From assembly GCA_949825025.1 (NCBI GenBank), contig OX463785.1, positions 15,935,971 through 15,999,970 of the forward strand: 64,000 nt of DNA, in the 5' to 3' direction. Of this stretch, positions 24,101 to 33,000 are shown piece by piece; position 1 is the stretch's first letter; every line of letters begins with the position of its first letter. Both the position numbers and the translations under genes were made by a program. The notes under the pieces are model-generated. The model was not told where the DNA came from. It saw nothing but the letters and a program-made list of their open reading frames with translations, and did no database searches. This stretch comes from Siphlonurus alternatus (taxonomy: Eukaryota > Arthropoda > Insecta > Ephemeroptera > Siphlonuridae).

Positions 24101-24586
24101 AACACCCTTAAAATAACGTACAACAGAATTTTGTGACGTCATAGTCATGCAAATATTTAACAAGTTAGAGGTACGTACGTGTTGCATGATTATGACGTCA
24201 AAGATTTTGAAGCATGATTTATATATAGGGTTAAAAATATAAAAATAAATTTTACAATACGTCGTAACTCAAAATTTTCTATCCAATTAAATATATTATG
24301 AAAAAAAAAGGTAATTACGTGAATTACGAGTATTATAGAGAGTAATTAATCTGATCCTCCTAACCTTGTGATTTCAGACTGTGTCCAGACCCGCGACGAA
24401 CTTGCCCGTCTCCAAAAGACTAAGTCCTCTGAAGTTATTAGTGATAAGAAGGAAGTGATCCAGGACGCTGTGAAGGAAAAGGTCCAGGACGCTGTGAAGG
24501 AAGTGGTCCAAGAAGCTGAGAAGATCGTCAAGACCGACCAAGTCTCGAGCGGTGCTACTTCCATCCACTCCTCCAACCGTCGTTGA
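8384..24586 (+). CDS. ACE: Angiotensin-converting enzyme-like peptidyl-dipeptidase (M2 family) with four alternative catalytic exons
   Basis: Zinc metallopeptidase that removes C-terminal dipeptides from peptides, acting outside the cell. Coding exons: 8384-8665, 9423-9581, 11797-11893, 12503-12646, 15421-15559, 15938-16088, 16580-16752, one of four (17352-17476, 18070-18194, 18638-18762, 19698-19822), 20502-20582, 20905-21091, 21807-21905, 22431-22562, 23154-23329, 24378-24586. Phases close throughout, giving 2154 nt and 717 residues. Visible: signal peptide 1-15; CHASAW at 368-373; zinc ligands H399, H403 and E427 with catalytic E400; Q297, K535, H537, Y544 and Y547 for substrate C-terminus binding; R546 for chloride; three conserved disulfide pairs. 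Through the zinc site, residue numbers equal human testis ACE plus 16. There is one catalytic domain and no transmembrane segment, so it is probably secreted, like insect Ance. The last exon adds a charged helical tail. The start is the only ATG after the acceptor that gives a signal peptide. Confidence 0.95.
8692..8910. repeat. MITE with TACAGTCAAATT ends, CCGGAAGT family
   Basis: Terminal TACAGTCAAATT at 8692 and its inverse AATTTGACTGTA ending near 8910. Just inside are paired CCGGAAGT motifs on the left and ACTTCCGGCTG on the right. It lies in ACE intron 1, 26 bases after the exon 1 donor. Confidence 0.75.
8990..9320. repeat. SINE core fragment and LINE-like 3' tail
   Basis: 8995-9060 (CTGACTGAGGTTCCCATGG onward) matches the core shared by the SINEs at 1321 and 27185. 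9120-9320 (TTGTTTATTGGGTTAAAAAT onward) resembles 9965-10095 and 47470-47640, probably the 3' end of a retroelement. Confidence 0.55.
9423..9581 (+). CDS. ACE: ACE coding exon 2
   Basis: Residues 95-147, phase 0 to 0. Aromatic-rich ACE N-domain helices ([20 protein letters not shown]). Acceptor GTTATTAG, donor GTGAGT. Confidence 0.93.
9622..9954. repeat. Long-hairpin MITE (GGAGTACCGACCTC ends)
   Basis: Almost the whole element is a palindrome. GTGGAGTACCGACCTCG at the left is mirrored by GAGGTCGGTACTCCA at the right, and the long internal arms include ATGGATAGAGGGTGCAAA. A second copy lies at 23467-23781. No coding capacity. Confidence 0.85.
9965..10095. repeat. LINE-like 3' end fragment
   Basis: Shares TTTGTTTATTGAGTTAAAGA and its downstream context with 9150-9310 and 47480-47640. 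Confidence 0.45.
10111..10259. repeat. hAT-like MITE (GGCGCGGATTC ends)
   Basis: Termini AGGCGCGGATTCAG and CCTGGATCCGCGCT are inverted repeats. The interior (AAATTTTGGACTTAACATGGG) matches the element at 63801-63968. Target duplications are not clear here, so this is probably an older copy. Confidence 0.65.
10265..11395 (+). other. Part of ACE intron 2, AT-rich
   Basis: AT-rich intronic DNA with no exon-like block or recognisable repeat. Confidence 0.5.
11540..11772 (+). repeat. Dispersed repeat abutting ACE exon 3 acceptor
   Basis: Contains GTCAGCTGATTTTGCTGTG, then TAACATGGTGGCTTATGGAG, and ends GGTGAACACTC. The same order of blocks occurs in reverse complement at 41136-41395, inside the GANP gene. 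It ends about 24 bases before the exon 3 acceptor. Confidence 0.65.
11797..11893 (+). CDS. ACE: ACE coding exon 3
   Basis: Residues 148-180, phase 0 to 1. Contains the first conserved disulfide loop ([16 protein letters not shown], equivalent to Cys152-Cys158 of human testis ACE). Donor GTGAGT. Confidence 0.93.
12131..12176. repeat. (ATT)n microsatellite
   Basis: About 15 uninterrupted ATT units in ACE intron 3. Confidence 0.9.
12503..12646 (+). CDS. ACE: ACE coding exon 4
   Basis: Phase 1 to 1, residues 181-228. [20 protein letters not shown] followed by [19 protein letters not shown] is characteristic of ACE. Its end completes an N-glycosylation sequon (N228, F, T) with the next exon. Confidence 0.93.
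13538..13880. repeat. Hairpin MITE (AAAGGTATACAGGCCTC ends)
   Basis: Left terminus AAAGGTATACAGGCCTCAAA is mirrored by TTTGAGGCCTGTATGCCTTT at the right end. The interior has GC-rich arms around a direct repeat of GTGACGTCATCAAGGACT. Lies in ACE intron 4. Confidence 0.85.
13973..14662. repeat. Tc1/mariner-type MITE with internal copies of its terminal motif
   Basis: Perfect 21-bp inverted ends (CTGGTTGCAAAAACCTCTAAA and its complement) are flanked by TA on both sides, so a TA target duplication is likely. Three further copies of AGAGGTTTTTGCAAC occur inside, near 14170, 14500 and 14552, each preceded by GGAAG(T/A)(A/-). A-rich, no transposase frame. Confidence 0.85.
14955..15332. repeat. MITE with TTAAGGATTATTGTCACT ends
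   Basis: Inverted ends TTAAGGATTATTGTCACT at 14955 and AGTGACAATAATCCTTAA ending at 15332. A G run of 11-12 bases lies near 15231. Ends 88 bases before the exon 5 acceptor. Confidence 0.8.
15421..15559 (+). CDS. ACE: ACE coding exon 5
   Basis: Phase 1 to 2, residues 228-274. [17 protein letters not shown] then [20 protein letters not shown], the helix leading to the YGDxV and [11 protein letters not shown] block. Donor GTGAGC. Confidence 0.93.
15590..15665 (+). repeat. Retroelement 3' end with GAATTT tail
   Basis: TTTGATTGTAGGAAAAATGG followed by tandem GAATTT units. The same end, TGATTGTAGGAGAAATGG plus GAATTT repeats, occurs at 22740-22862. Simple-repeat tails of this sort are typical of truncated non-LTR elements. 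Confidence 0.6.
15938..16088 (+). CDS. ACE: ACE coding exon 6
   Basis: Phase 2 to 0, residues 274-324. [15 protein letters not shown] is a family signature; Q297 corresponds to human Q281, which contacts the substrate C-terminus. Donor GTACGC. Confidence 0.95.
16580..16752 (+). CDS. ACE: ACE coding exon 7 (CHASAW motif)
   Basis: Residues 325-382, phase 0 to 2. Contains N343-L-S (possible glycosylation) and CHASAWDF at 368-375, whose H369 and A370 correspond to human H353 and A354. It splits Arg382 with whichever cassette follows. Donor GTCAGT. Confidence 0.95.
17352..17476 (+). CDS. ACE: ACE alternative catalytic exon 8a
   Basis: 125 nt, phase 2 to 1, residues 382-424. Intact zinc motif [10 protein letters not shown]. 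Variable residues in human testis ACE numbering: E376, Y379, T380, F391, T403. Acceptor GACCTTGCAG, weak donor GTAACT. The neutral residue at 403 is unlike either human domain. Confidence 0.93.
18070..18194 (+). CDS. ACE: ACE alternative catalytic exon 8b
   Basis: 125 nt, phase 2 to 1. Zinc motif [10 protein letters not shown]. Variable residues: E376, A379, T380, V381, Y391, R403. Most like 8a in its first third (both encode CTRIN followed by EDL). Acceptor CTGCTTGGCAG, weak donor GTACTG. Y391 with R403 is the pair found in the human N domain (Y369 and R381). Confidence 0.92.
18638..18762 (+). CDS. ACE: ACE alternative catalytic exon 8c
   Basis: 125 nt, phase 2 to 1. Zinc motif [10 protein letters not shown]. 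Variable residues: N376, Q377, Y379, T380, Y391, R403; KHHP in place of KHQP. Acceptor GATTTCTTTGCAG, weak donor GTATTA. Groups with 8d in the [12 protein letters not shown] stretch but has the tyrosine-arginine pair of 8b. Confidence 0.93.
18866..18988. repeat. Short hairpin MITE between exons 8c and 8d
   Basis: CCTTGGAAAATTTCCCTTT is mirrored by GGGAAATTTTCCAAGG, followed by CAACGAGTGTAC. Related copies at 19512-19620 and 19967-20080, with a degenerate one at about 34560-34661. Confidence 0.8.
19512..19620. repeat. Degenerate hairpin MITE upstream of exon 8d
   Basis: GTACACTTCTCTCCCTTGAA and a distant GGGTAAATTTTCAAAGGCGC form imperfect arms; same family as 18866-18988. Confidence 0.65.
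19698..19822 (+). CDS. ACE: ACE alternative catalytic exon 8d
   Basis: 125 nt, phase 2 to 1. Zinc motif [10 protein letters not shown]. Variable residues: K376, Q377, Y379, T380, F391, D403. Acceptor GTGTCTATTCAG, weak donor GTAATC. Phenylalanine with an acidic residue at 403 recalls the human C domain (F391 and E403). Confidence 0.93.
19967..20080. repeat. Hairpin MITE downstream of exon 8d
   Basis: CGGAAAATTTCCCTTT and GGGAAATTTTCCAAGGCAAC are inverted. Same family and same terminal CGAGTGTACAT as 18866-18988, so exon 8d is bracketed by two good copies. Confidence 0.8.
20502..20582 (+). CDS. ACE: ACE coding exon 9 (third zinc ligand)
   Basis: Phase 1 to 1, residues 424-451. [21 protein letters not shown]427 is the third zinc ligand and D431 matches human D415. 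Constitutive partner of all four cassettes. Acceptor CACGTTTCAG, donor GTAAGT. Confidence 0.95.
20905..21091 (+). CDS. ACE: ACE coding exon 10
   Basis: Phase 1 to 2, residues 451-513. Opens with a Ser/Asp/Ala-rich loop, about eight residues longer than in human ACE, then [20 protein letters not shown] and HWWKLR, whose W and R match the chloride-site W485 and R489. The cysteine just before HWW has no counterpart in the three usual disulfides. Confidence 0.94.
21272..21672. repeat. Long-hairpin MITE, subfamily A
   Basis: Ends TTAAGGTAG and CTACCTTAA; arms of about 190 bp carry GATAACGCCGAACAGCTGT, TTAACATGTTAACC and GAGGCAGATATTAGTGCC with their complements. Copies at 33152-33544 and 57750-58134. 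Confidence 0.88.
21807..21905 (+). CDS. ACE: ACE coding exon 11
   Basis: Phase 2 to 2, residues 513-546. [12 protein letters not shown] supplies K535, H537 and Y544 for substrate C-terminal binding and the chloride-site R546 completed by the next exon. V542 matches human C-domain V518. Donor GTACTA is the only constitutive one lacking G at +5. Confidence 0.95.
22431..22562 (+). CDS. ACE: ACE coding exon 12
   Basis: Phase 2 to 2, residues 546-590. [16 protein letters not shown], with the catalytic-site Y547, and the third disulfide pair (LC...HEC). Donor GTAAGA. Confidence 0.95.
22740..22862 (+). repeat. Truncated retroelement 3' end
   Basis: Ends TGATTGTAGGAGAAATGG, then GAATTT repeats, as at 15590-15665. 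5'-truncated non-LTR element is likely. Confidence 0.55.
23154..23329 (+). CDS. ACE: ACE coding exon 13
   Basis: Phase 2 to 1, residues 590-649. [20 protein letters not shown] and [20 protein letters not shown] close the M2 catalytic domain. Donor GTGAGT. Confidence 0.94.
23467..23781. repeat. Long-hairpin MITE, second copy of the 9622 family
   Basis: GAGTATCGACCT at the left and a degraded GATACTC at the right; internal ATGGATAGAGGGTGCAAA arms match 9622-9954. Lies in ACE intron 13. Confidence 0.85.
24378..24586 (+). CDS. ACE: ACE coding exon 14 (charged helical tail and stop)
   Basis: Residues 649-717 plus stop. After a cysteine (C650) the tail is hydrophilic. VQDAVKE is repeated in tandem (677-690), encoded by a near-perfect 24-nt duplication, and the pattern continues to residue 700 as an amphipathic helix. 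No hydrophobic anchor, so the product is predicted to be soluble. This tail is not part of the M2 fold. Confidence 0.88.
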
Positions 24587-24601
24587 TCTCGTCACTATCA
24601 C

Positions 24602-24707
24602 TACGTTTACATGACGGTGTTTAATACGTATTCGTTGACGACGCCTCATAAGAATAACATTATCCGTCGTCAACGAATAAGTACTAAACACCGTCATGTA
24701 AACGTGG
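24602..24707. repeat. Near-perfect palindrome in the ACE 3' UTR
   Basis: CTACGTTTACATGACGGTGT at the left is mirrored by ACACCGTCATGTAAACGTGG at the right, with arms of about 43 nt and a short loop. It begins 15 bases after the stop codon and before the polyadenylation signal, so the mRNA should carry a strong hairpin. Probably a small MITE. Confidence 0.85.
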
Positions 24708-24836
24708 TAAATGTTAAATTATTGATGAAAACATGATGGAAAGGTGCTTTTATCGAGTAAATTTTTGTTTACCAATAATATCTATTTTTCTAATGAAATG
24801 AATTTTTTAAGCACCATTTAATTGTTTTCTATAAAA

Positions 24837-24842
24837 AATAAA
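24837..24842 (+). terminator. Likely ACE polyadenylation signal
   Basis: AATAAA about 250 bases after the stop codon, at the edge of the AT-rich space between the convergent genes. Other AATAAA copies follow near 24956, so the exact end is uncertain. Confidence 0.6.
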
Positions 24843-24959
24843 AGCCTTTCACGCCTCATATACAGAGCTTAAATGTAGTAATTTTAATGTAGTTACAATG
24901 CTGATAAATCCTTAGAAAAATAGAAGTACCTCTTTTTATTATTTTATTGAAGTGAAATA

Positions 24960-25915
24960 AATAAAAAAAATTAAAAAAATGCCTGATTTTTGTATGGATT
25001 TTATAATAAATCAATTTATTTAAACAATATTTTTGTATATTAATTTTATTCTTTTAAAAAACATTCCTTTTTAATATAAAATAAACAAAGGATTATGTAT
25101 TTAAAATTTCGCGGGCTAAATAAACTCGTATTTAAAACTTACATTTACCTTCTAAACTTTTATGTTCACCTAATACAATACCTTCATATTGTAGTCTTCA
25201 TAATTGAGATTCATACATATCAGACAACAAGTGTGTCAAGTTTTGCATCCCAAATCAAGGAAACATGAATATCAAGGAGGTATGAATCCGTTTCTAGCTA
25301 CAACCTTGCCTGCTTTTGTGGAATATATTATTAGGCTAACAGAATACTCCAGGAGGTATTTAGCATTTACCTGGCAGGTGGGAGGGACTTCTCTAGCCTT
25401 TATGTTTCATCAGCCAATAGGAATCAAGGGTGTGTTATTAAGAATTTTTCTAGTAAATAACAACTTTGGACTTTGATTAGTCATTTTATTGGTTACTATT
25501 ATAATTTTATTATCAGCACCAAAGATAAGAAAAATGTACAGTAGAAAATAGTTTTATAAATATTGATTGAAATTACACTCAGAATCAACCTAATAAAATT
25601 AGTTGTGATACAACATTAAATCTAGGGGACATTTATAACAGAAAATAATGCAAATTCAGGAAGATTGCAGCAGAAGCACACACAAAGAAAAACGGTTAAA
25701 ATATCTTGAAAAGCAAAGTAAAAATTATAAGCAGTGAATAAATAATAAATAAAAAAAAAAAAAGGATAATAAAATAGAACATTAAAATAGGTAGAAAATT
25801 ACCCATATTTTAGAGTATCCTAGATAATAAATAAATTAAACAGTAAAGACAACCAAATCATAGATTCTGTCCGTTTTAATTTATTTTTCAATCAGAGATT
25901 TTGCCTCAAAGCATA
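24960..25915. other. Intergenic DNA between convergent genes
   Basis: AT-rich space between the 3' ends of the ACE and GANP genes. An open frame of 90 codons at 25204-25476 (+) has no recognisable similarity and is probably chance. Confidence 0.5.
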
Positions 25916-26273
25916 TTAAGGGTAAGGTAACACCACCAATGTTAAAAAAAATCCCTCTCGTCACAAAAATTCTGAAAAAAATTTAAAATGTTCTCCTCTA
26001 CACCCCCTATCAGTAGCTAAAATATCAGGTTTACAAATACGATCTAGTTTTTGAGTTATGAATTTTTAAAGTTGACCAATTTAACATGGAAGTTTCATTT
26101 CTCCATGTTAAAGTAGTCAACTTTAAAAATTTATAACTCAAAAACTAGATCGTATTTGTATACCTGATATTTTAGGTACTGATAGGGGGTATAGAGGAGA
26201 ACATTTTAAATTTTTTTCAGAATTTTTGTGAGAGGGATTTTTTTTAATATTGGTGGCGTTACCTTACCCTTAA
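25916..26273. repeat. Long-hairpin MITE, subfamily B
   Basis: Ends TTAAGGGTAAGGTAAC and GTTACCTTACCCTTAA; arms contain CCCTATCAGTAGCTAAAATA and TAACTCAAAAACTAGATCG with complements. Sister copy at 59106-59474. Confidence 0.88.
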
Positions 26274-26661
26274 CGTGGTATGGAAAAAGTCACAAGTCCT
26301 TTGGAAAGTTAATTAATTAATGTCATTCATTCAGAACAGGCTACTGCTTAGGTAGTCCCACTGCCAAACAAATCATATAAATAAATTAGCTAGAGGCATT
26401 ATTCATAAGATATTTTACCAATTCAAAGACTCAATTATTTTTTCCCTGCTACTACTTCACAGTGGGAATATAATACAGCTGATTAAAAAATAAATGAGTG
26501 TCAATGAGTGAGCTTTTTTGATTATACATAGCTATTGTTCTATTATAAAATTTATAACATTTAAAATTGACAGTTAAATTAATAGAAAATTATTAACACA
26601 TTTTTGCACATTTAAAATCAACATTAATTTATAGACTTTGTCCACGTAAAACAACACACAG

Positions 26662-26843
26662 TTAGAATGAGACGGAGTGCTCGTCAAACGAGTCCTCAAG
26701 TCTTGCGAACTTTGCTTTGCTCTCCCTCACTCCGCGCAGCAGAGACTCCAACTTCTCAGAGATCTGCTCAAGGTCCCTCTTCCTCTTCTCCTTCCCTTCA
26801 ACCTCAGACGACTGGGGGGCGGGGGCGGGGGGCACCAGGTCCT
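26662..26843 (-). CDS. MCM3AP: GANP exon 22 (C-terminus)
   Basis: Residues 1382-1441 and stop TAA at 26664-26662. A proline-rich run (VPPAPAPQ), a basic KEKRKRD cluster, then a leucine-heptad helix ([15 protein letters not shown]), as at the GANP C-terminus. Confidence 0.92.
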
Positions 26844-26910
26844 CTGGAAATAAAGACACGGTTAGAGCATTTAAAATGTGAATAAATAAATAAATAAATG
26901 AATAAATGAA

Positions 26911-27001
<91 letters not shown>

Positions 27002-30000
27002 AGATTCACTTTTTGCTGCAATAAGTATGAGCTTACTCTCAGTTAGTTGTGGCCTAGTTATAAACAAAAAAATTATGAATTTTGAAGAAAGAATTTCAGT
27101 ATTTTTTTTTGTTTTTTTAGCTTTTTAACTGAACCCTAGTAGAGGGTACTGGCCACATTTAAGTGACTGAATTGAATTTAACCTCCCGGCTCTTCGTAGA
27201 CCCTACTTTTGTGGGTCCCTTCCAAACCGGGGCGGCCATGGCCTAAGCAATCCATCCCAGCATTCGCCTGGTTGTGACTGAGGAAACCATGGAAACCTTA
27301 GTCAGGATGGTCGGCAATTGATGGATGATGCCATCAATCACCTCCCGGATGCACGAGTGGGTGTTCTTAAGCAACCGCTACTTGTGAAAAGTTTGGCGGT
27401 GCATGGCTGGGATCGAACTCACGACCATCCGATTACGAATCAGAGGTGTATACCACTGCGTCAAGTGCCCAATTTCAGTATTTTTAACATATCTAAAAAA
27501 ATTGGAATTTTTATGCTTCTAATAAGGCCAAGATGACGGATATTTTCTAAAAATATTAATACTGTATTACAGGTGTATAACTGTGAAGTATAATTTACAG
27601 TACTTGGAAAAATAGTGTGGAAATAAAGAATTAAATAATATTTTTGTTGTGCTGTTTTTTTTTTTTTATTTTGCACTGATAGTAATTAAATAATTATTAT
27701 TATATTTTCAAGGCAATAAAAATCAATCACAATTTAAAAAAAAAAAGAATATTATTTTATGATTGAAATTTATCTTAATTACCAAACATGACAGACTTCT
27801 CACTAGCAAGCACTCACCAATCATGTTCCTGACGTTTTGTGTGCACCACTCTGAGGTAAGGAAGGACTGCAGGATGGACCTGGGCAGGGCCACGACGAGG
27901 TCTCGCTCTCTTAGGACCGGATCTCGCAAGTCCTGTCTGCTCACCACCTCTTCCAGCACACTCTGTGAAACGAGCAGAAACATTAGCGATTTTAGCAACG
28001 TTACACGGGATTTTTTACTGCAAAATATAGACTTTAAAATTTCAAATTTCTCTGATTCATTTCCACCATATCGATCTAGTGTTCTAGAATAATGGGTAAA
28101 AATAATTTGTTGCTTAAAATGTAAATAAACCAACTATTATAATTTTTTATGCAACTCTAAAATCTTATTAACATTTTTAAGTTAAAAATCTCCTAAATGT
28201 TTGTATCCTGAGGCAACAAATTAATGGTGCAAAGCTTTAAATTAATATGAAATTTGTAAAGAATTCTACAAGATTGCAAGACAAAAAAAAAATATGGCTT
28301 CTTTAATTTTAAGACTATTAAAGCAAATTGTGCCTTTGATAGGAAAACCATTTGAGTTGGCATTAGGACTCCATGAATTTCTTAAGGGCATTGGGTGTAG
28401 CACCGGTAGTTGGCAACACTGACGTATCTTCACCATGTTAATTTTTCAACCCCGCTCCTTTGAGTAATTTTTATGCTAGAGCTAAGCTGATTGCTGTAAT
28501 ATCAAGATAATTAGTAGCCCAAGTACACACTTTGGCTAAATAAAGCCTGATTTAAAGAAAAATATTTTTTTATATTTAAAAAAATGTATGTAAATTTAAA
28601 AAATTACTAAAAATACTTTTCTTTAAATCAGATTTTACTAAGCCAAATTGTGCACTTGGGCTACTAATTACCTTGATACTACTGCAATCAGCTTAGCTCT
28701 AGCATAAAAATTATTCCGAGGAGCAAAGATGAAAAATTAACATGGTGAAGATACGTCAGTGTTGCCAACTATCGGTGCTACACCCAATGCCCTTAATCTA
28801 GTTTCCTTACACAGCTAGTACGCTGAGAGTTTGCTCACCTCAATTAGTCGTGACCAGGGTAGCTCCTCGGCTTCGAAACCATCCGCACTCAGGGGAAGAA
28901 TCTGCTGGGATAACCTGACGAGAGAAGACCACATTAGCTTTACCAACGATATATAGTATAACTACTATGGTATAATATTCAACAGTGTTGGTACAAAATT
29001 AAAAAGTAACTTTGAAAATTGAAAAAAATATAAGAAGTTAAAAAAAAAAAAAAAACTTTTGAAATTTTCATGTTAATGTGAACAGAGAATAGGTTAATAT
29101 TTTATTCTACAAACTTTATTATTTTCTTAAATAGAGAAGGAAAAAATAAACAATAAGGCAATAAGGTACTGCTGTACTGTTGTTTACATTACATTTCATC
29201 AACAGTCTCAGACTCTAATCTCCACGTTGGACTCACCAGTTTAGCAAACTGTCAGCAGCCTGAGGCTCGGGCACAACTTTTTTGCAGAACGTCGCGAGGA
29301 CCGACGACAAGCCGAGCCAGTCCATTTTAGCAAGGCGGGGGGTGGGAAGAGAGAGGAGGGGCAGTCGTAGGTCTCGAACCAGCTGTGGAAGTGATGGCAA
29401 GTTAGAGTTGTAATATTTGCATTGGCAATTCAAAATGATAATTTTTGCTGCATTGGAAAATTGTCATAAACAAATGGAAAAACACTTGCAGGTATTTTTT
29501 TTTGAACCATTGAGATTATATTATTTTTTGACCATAATATGTAGTTTAGAAATAAAAATTCTTCCCTGTTATTCCTGTTAATTAAGTTGTTCAAAGGAAT
29601 AAACAATTCAATTACGAGTTCTATTTTTAATTGCAATACATAGTAACTTTTTAAATTTGTATTAAACTAAAAATTTTCAAAATCAGAATTTAAACACTGA
29701 CTATCCAACATAAAATACATTTACAGCTAACACGTTCCCTAGCTAACACCTCTATCACACCCACCTGAGCTGCATGATGAAGGTACTCTGAGTGCTGCCA
29801 GTGCTTGGCCAGTCCCGGACATGCCGTTCTCACGTGATCCATCTCATCTCTCGTCAGTCGCACTTCACTCGCCTCCAGAGCACTCGCCACCGCCTCCAGT
29901 TGAGCGTTGGCAAGACGAAGGCATGTGTCGGGGCTCTGTGAGACAACAATGGGTGGAATTTGTAAGGTTTTAAATATAGAGGGTTATAAAAATAGTCTAA

Positions 30001-33000
30001 AAAAAATTACAGTTATAATGATTTTGTGTAAGATAGATTTAATGGTAGTTCAAAATTTGTTATTATGTTATTATTAGCTGTTGAAACAAAGAATAAAATT
30101 TGATTAATTAATGCAATGAATTGATAATGTCTTAAAGAAATACGACAAATGTCTGTTTTTCCATTTTGCAAGTCTGACAAACAAATTTATTTTCCAGCAA
30201 GATTATTTTTCTATCTTCTTCATAAATAATAAATATCAATAATATTTAACCAAATAAAACCATCTGTATGTAACTTGATGGTAAACGAGGTTTAATTTCC
30301 TCTGTTTGCTCACCTTATGCAAGGTATACACGGCGGCAGGTACGAGCGAGGGGGTCAGGGTTGCCGTGACGATGCTTTGCCACACGCTGGCCCTCAGGAG
30401 GCTGGCCAACACGGCAGAGAGGGGCGTGGCCACCAGACAGTCAAGCTGGGGAGGACTCTTGCCGGCCAGCCACTGCATGGCAACCTCGAGCTGCAAATAA
30501 AGGTATTATTTTGTTAATTAACTGGTTGTACAAGACTACGTCATGGTGGGAAATTGTACTGCATAATATTGTGCATTGTAAGTTAATAGTGATCATATTC
30601 TTTGTTTTATTGTTTGTAGGATTAGTATTCTGAGGAGATCTCTCAAATTTTATAAAAAATGTTTTGTAGGTAATGTTCCACATAAGGAATTTGACACCAA
30701 GGGTCACTACATGGTTCTAATTGAGACTAGGTGCAATCAAATGAGTTTATAAGCCATATTCTAACTACAGGTTATTATCAGTCAATTTAGGAAAGAAAGT
30801 AACCTTTAATTGCAATTGCCTGTTGGATCCCCAAGCTCTCAATCAAAATTTTAAAGAATACATTTGATTTTCAAATTAAGGAAAATAAACCATTTAGGTT
30901 GTGATAATCTTATTAAAAGAAAAGGATAGGAATAACCAGCAAGGCCTTACCGATCGAAAGAGTCACAGCAGGTGGAAATTCTTGCGGTCACAGAGGTTCA
31001 CTCAAAAGTTTTTACATTTTTGAAACGTTTCGCATTGTGGAGATGCTTCTTCAGTCACAAGAAGAAGTAGAATCTTCTTCCGATGGTTCTACTTCTTCTT
31101 GTGACTGAAGAAGCATCTCCACGATGCGAAACGTTTCAAAAATGTAAAAACTTTCGAGTGAACCTCTGTGACCGCAAGAATTTCCACCTGCTGTGACTCT
31201 TTCGATCGGTAAGGCCTTGCTGGTTATTCCAATACATTTGATTTAAGAGAAATTAAAAAAAAAAAGAAAAAAATTCCATCACCACATATTGACTTATTTA
31301 GTAAATTAGTACAGTACACATTAACATAAGACTCACCTCATGTTGTGAGTGAGGTTGTTGAGGCAGAGAGAACGTCCTGACATGATACAGCGCACCACAC
31401 TCGCCCTTGCTCTGCAGAACGTCCCTCATCTCAGCTCCGACTTGCCCTCCCCCCAACATCAGAATCGCCACAGGAACTGGTGAGCTGGGTGGAGAGGACA
31501 GAAGATGTCCAAGACGGGACGCTGCGTCCTCCTGAGCGCCCTTGCGCACCACCAGGGCTACACCGTGAGGGGTAGATTCAGAGGTGCGAGAACCAACGAT
31601 GACCTCAAACTTTAGAAGTAAACCTCGACTTTCGTATATACTGCAACCCTGTGGAAGAATTTTAGAATAGGTTTATTTGGATACTTTACCAATTTCAATG
31701 TGAATGAGAATCACGTAGCTCATAAATTTGAAATGTCATTAATTAAACAAATTCCTTCCAAAATCTAGCTGAACTTAAGAATTGTTCAAGTTAAAAAACT
31801 GTGGAAGCAGCCATACAATGCAAGACATACAGGTCTACTATGAATTGAGGTAGAAAGGGCTTTGTTTGTTTAGTTTATTGGGCCGCTCCAGGCTGCAGTG
31901 CAATGCCAGGGCGACCCGTGCTAGAGATGAAGCAAGCTCCATTACTCCAGCCCGTTCCAAAAATCAGGTTAACATTCTGGCTCTGCTATGCAAAGCGTAT
32001 CAGATGTCAAGCTGATAAGAACAGCTACTACACTTTGATCTTAGCCAAGAGGCCGAGAAGCGATAAGTTCACAAAATTCTGGTCTGGTACTTAAGCTTTT
32101 GAAATAATTCTATCATGAGAGTTTCATATTTAATTTTTCAATTTACATTTTTATTTTTTATTTCATAAATATTCTGATTTCACTAAAAAATCAATCACAT
32201 TTATTTGCATATTTTCACAACTAAAAATAAAATTTAAATTTAGTTCATAATTAATTATAATTAAATTACTAAAACAGAAGTATATTACATTTTACACTGC
32301 CATCTATTGAGTAATTTTGAAACTTATTGTAAAATAAATTCAGGCAGCACTGCTATCTTGTGACAATTTCAGTAACTTTAAGAGCATGTACTAGAATATT
32401 TGAATGTTAAAATTAGGATGAAGATGACAGACTCTAATGGGGTAAACATATGAAGATTTAAGCATGTCATTGTCATGCATACTTCTAAATTTTAATTGGA
32501 AATTACACAACACCAGTAAGGGGAATGAAAATTCCAATGACTTGGGATTTGGGAAACATTTCCCTAAAATAAAAATATTACTTGTGTCAAATAACAATTA
32601 GTTTTTTGAGCAGTAGTCCCTCTCAAAAAGTTTCTGGGATCAATACAACAATGTTGATGATTTGTTCAAATAATACACTACCACAATGTCGCTATGTTAT
32701 TCCATTTTCACTGAATAAATCATTCAATTAATGTGTTTATTAGTTAAAACAACTTAATTGTCCAAGAAAAAAAATTATCAACATTTTAAGTATAAAAAAA
32801 AATACACCAGAAAACTTGGAAAATAAAAGGTTGATAATCTATTGTTTCCACCCCTTGTACTCACTCCTTGGCTGGAGAGCGGAGTCCTGGCAAGGCATCT
32901 CTCGGCCCACACCCTCAGGTCTGGTGCATTGGCTGGCAAGGACAGGGCCATGTGCCAGGTGGCCGGGGCACACGCAGGTTCAGGTCCCAGCAGGAAGCCA

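Noticed and set aside
25204..25476. 90-codon open frame between the convergent genes
   Set aside because: No recognisable domain, no exon-like GC content and no transcript signals; it starts in AT-rich DNA. Kept only as a remark.
26804..27067. Long open frames of repeated LFIY/YLFI units on the minus strand
   Set aside because: They are translations of the (AAAT)n microsatellite and run into GANP exon 22; not separate genes.
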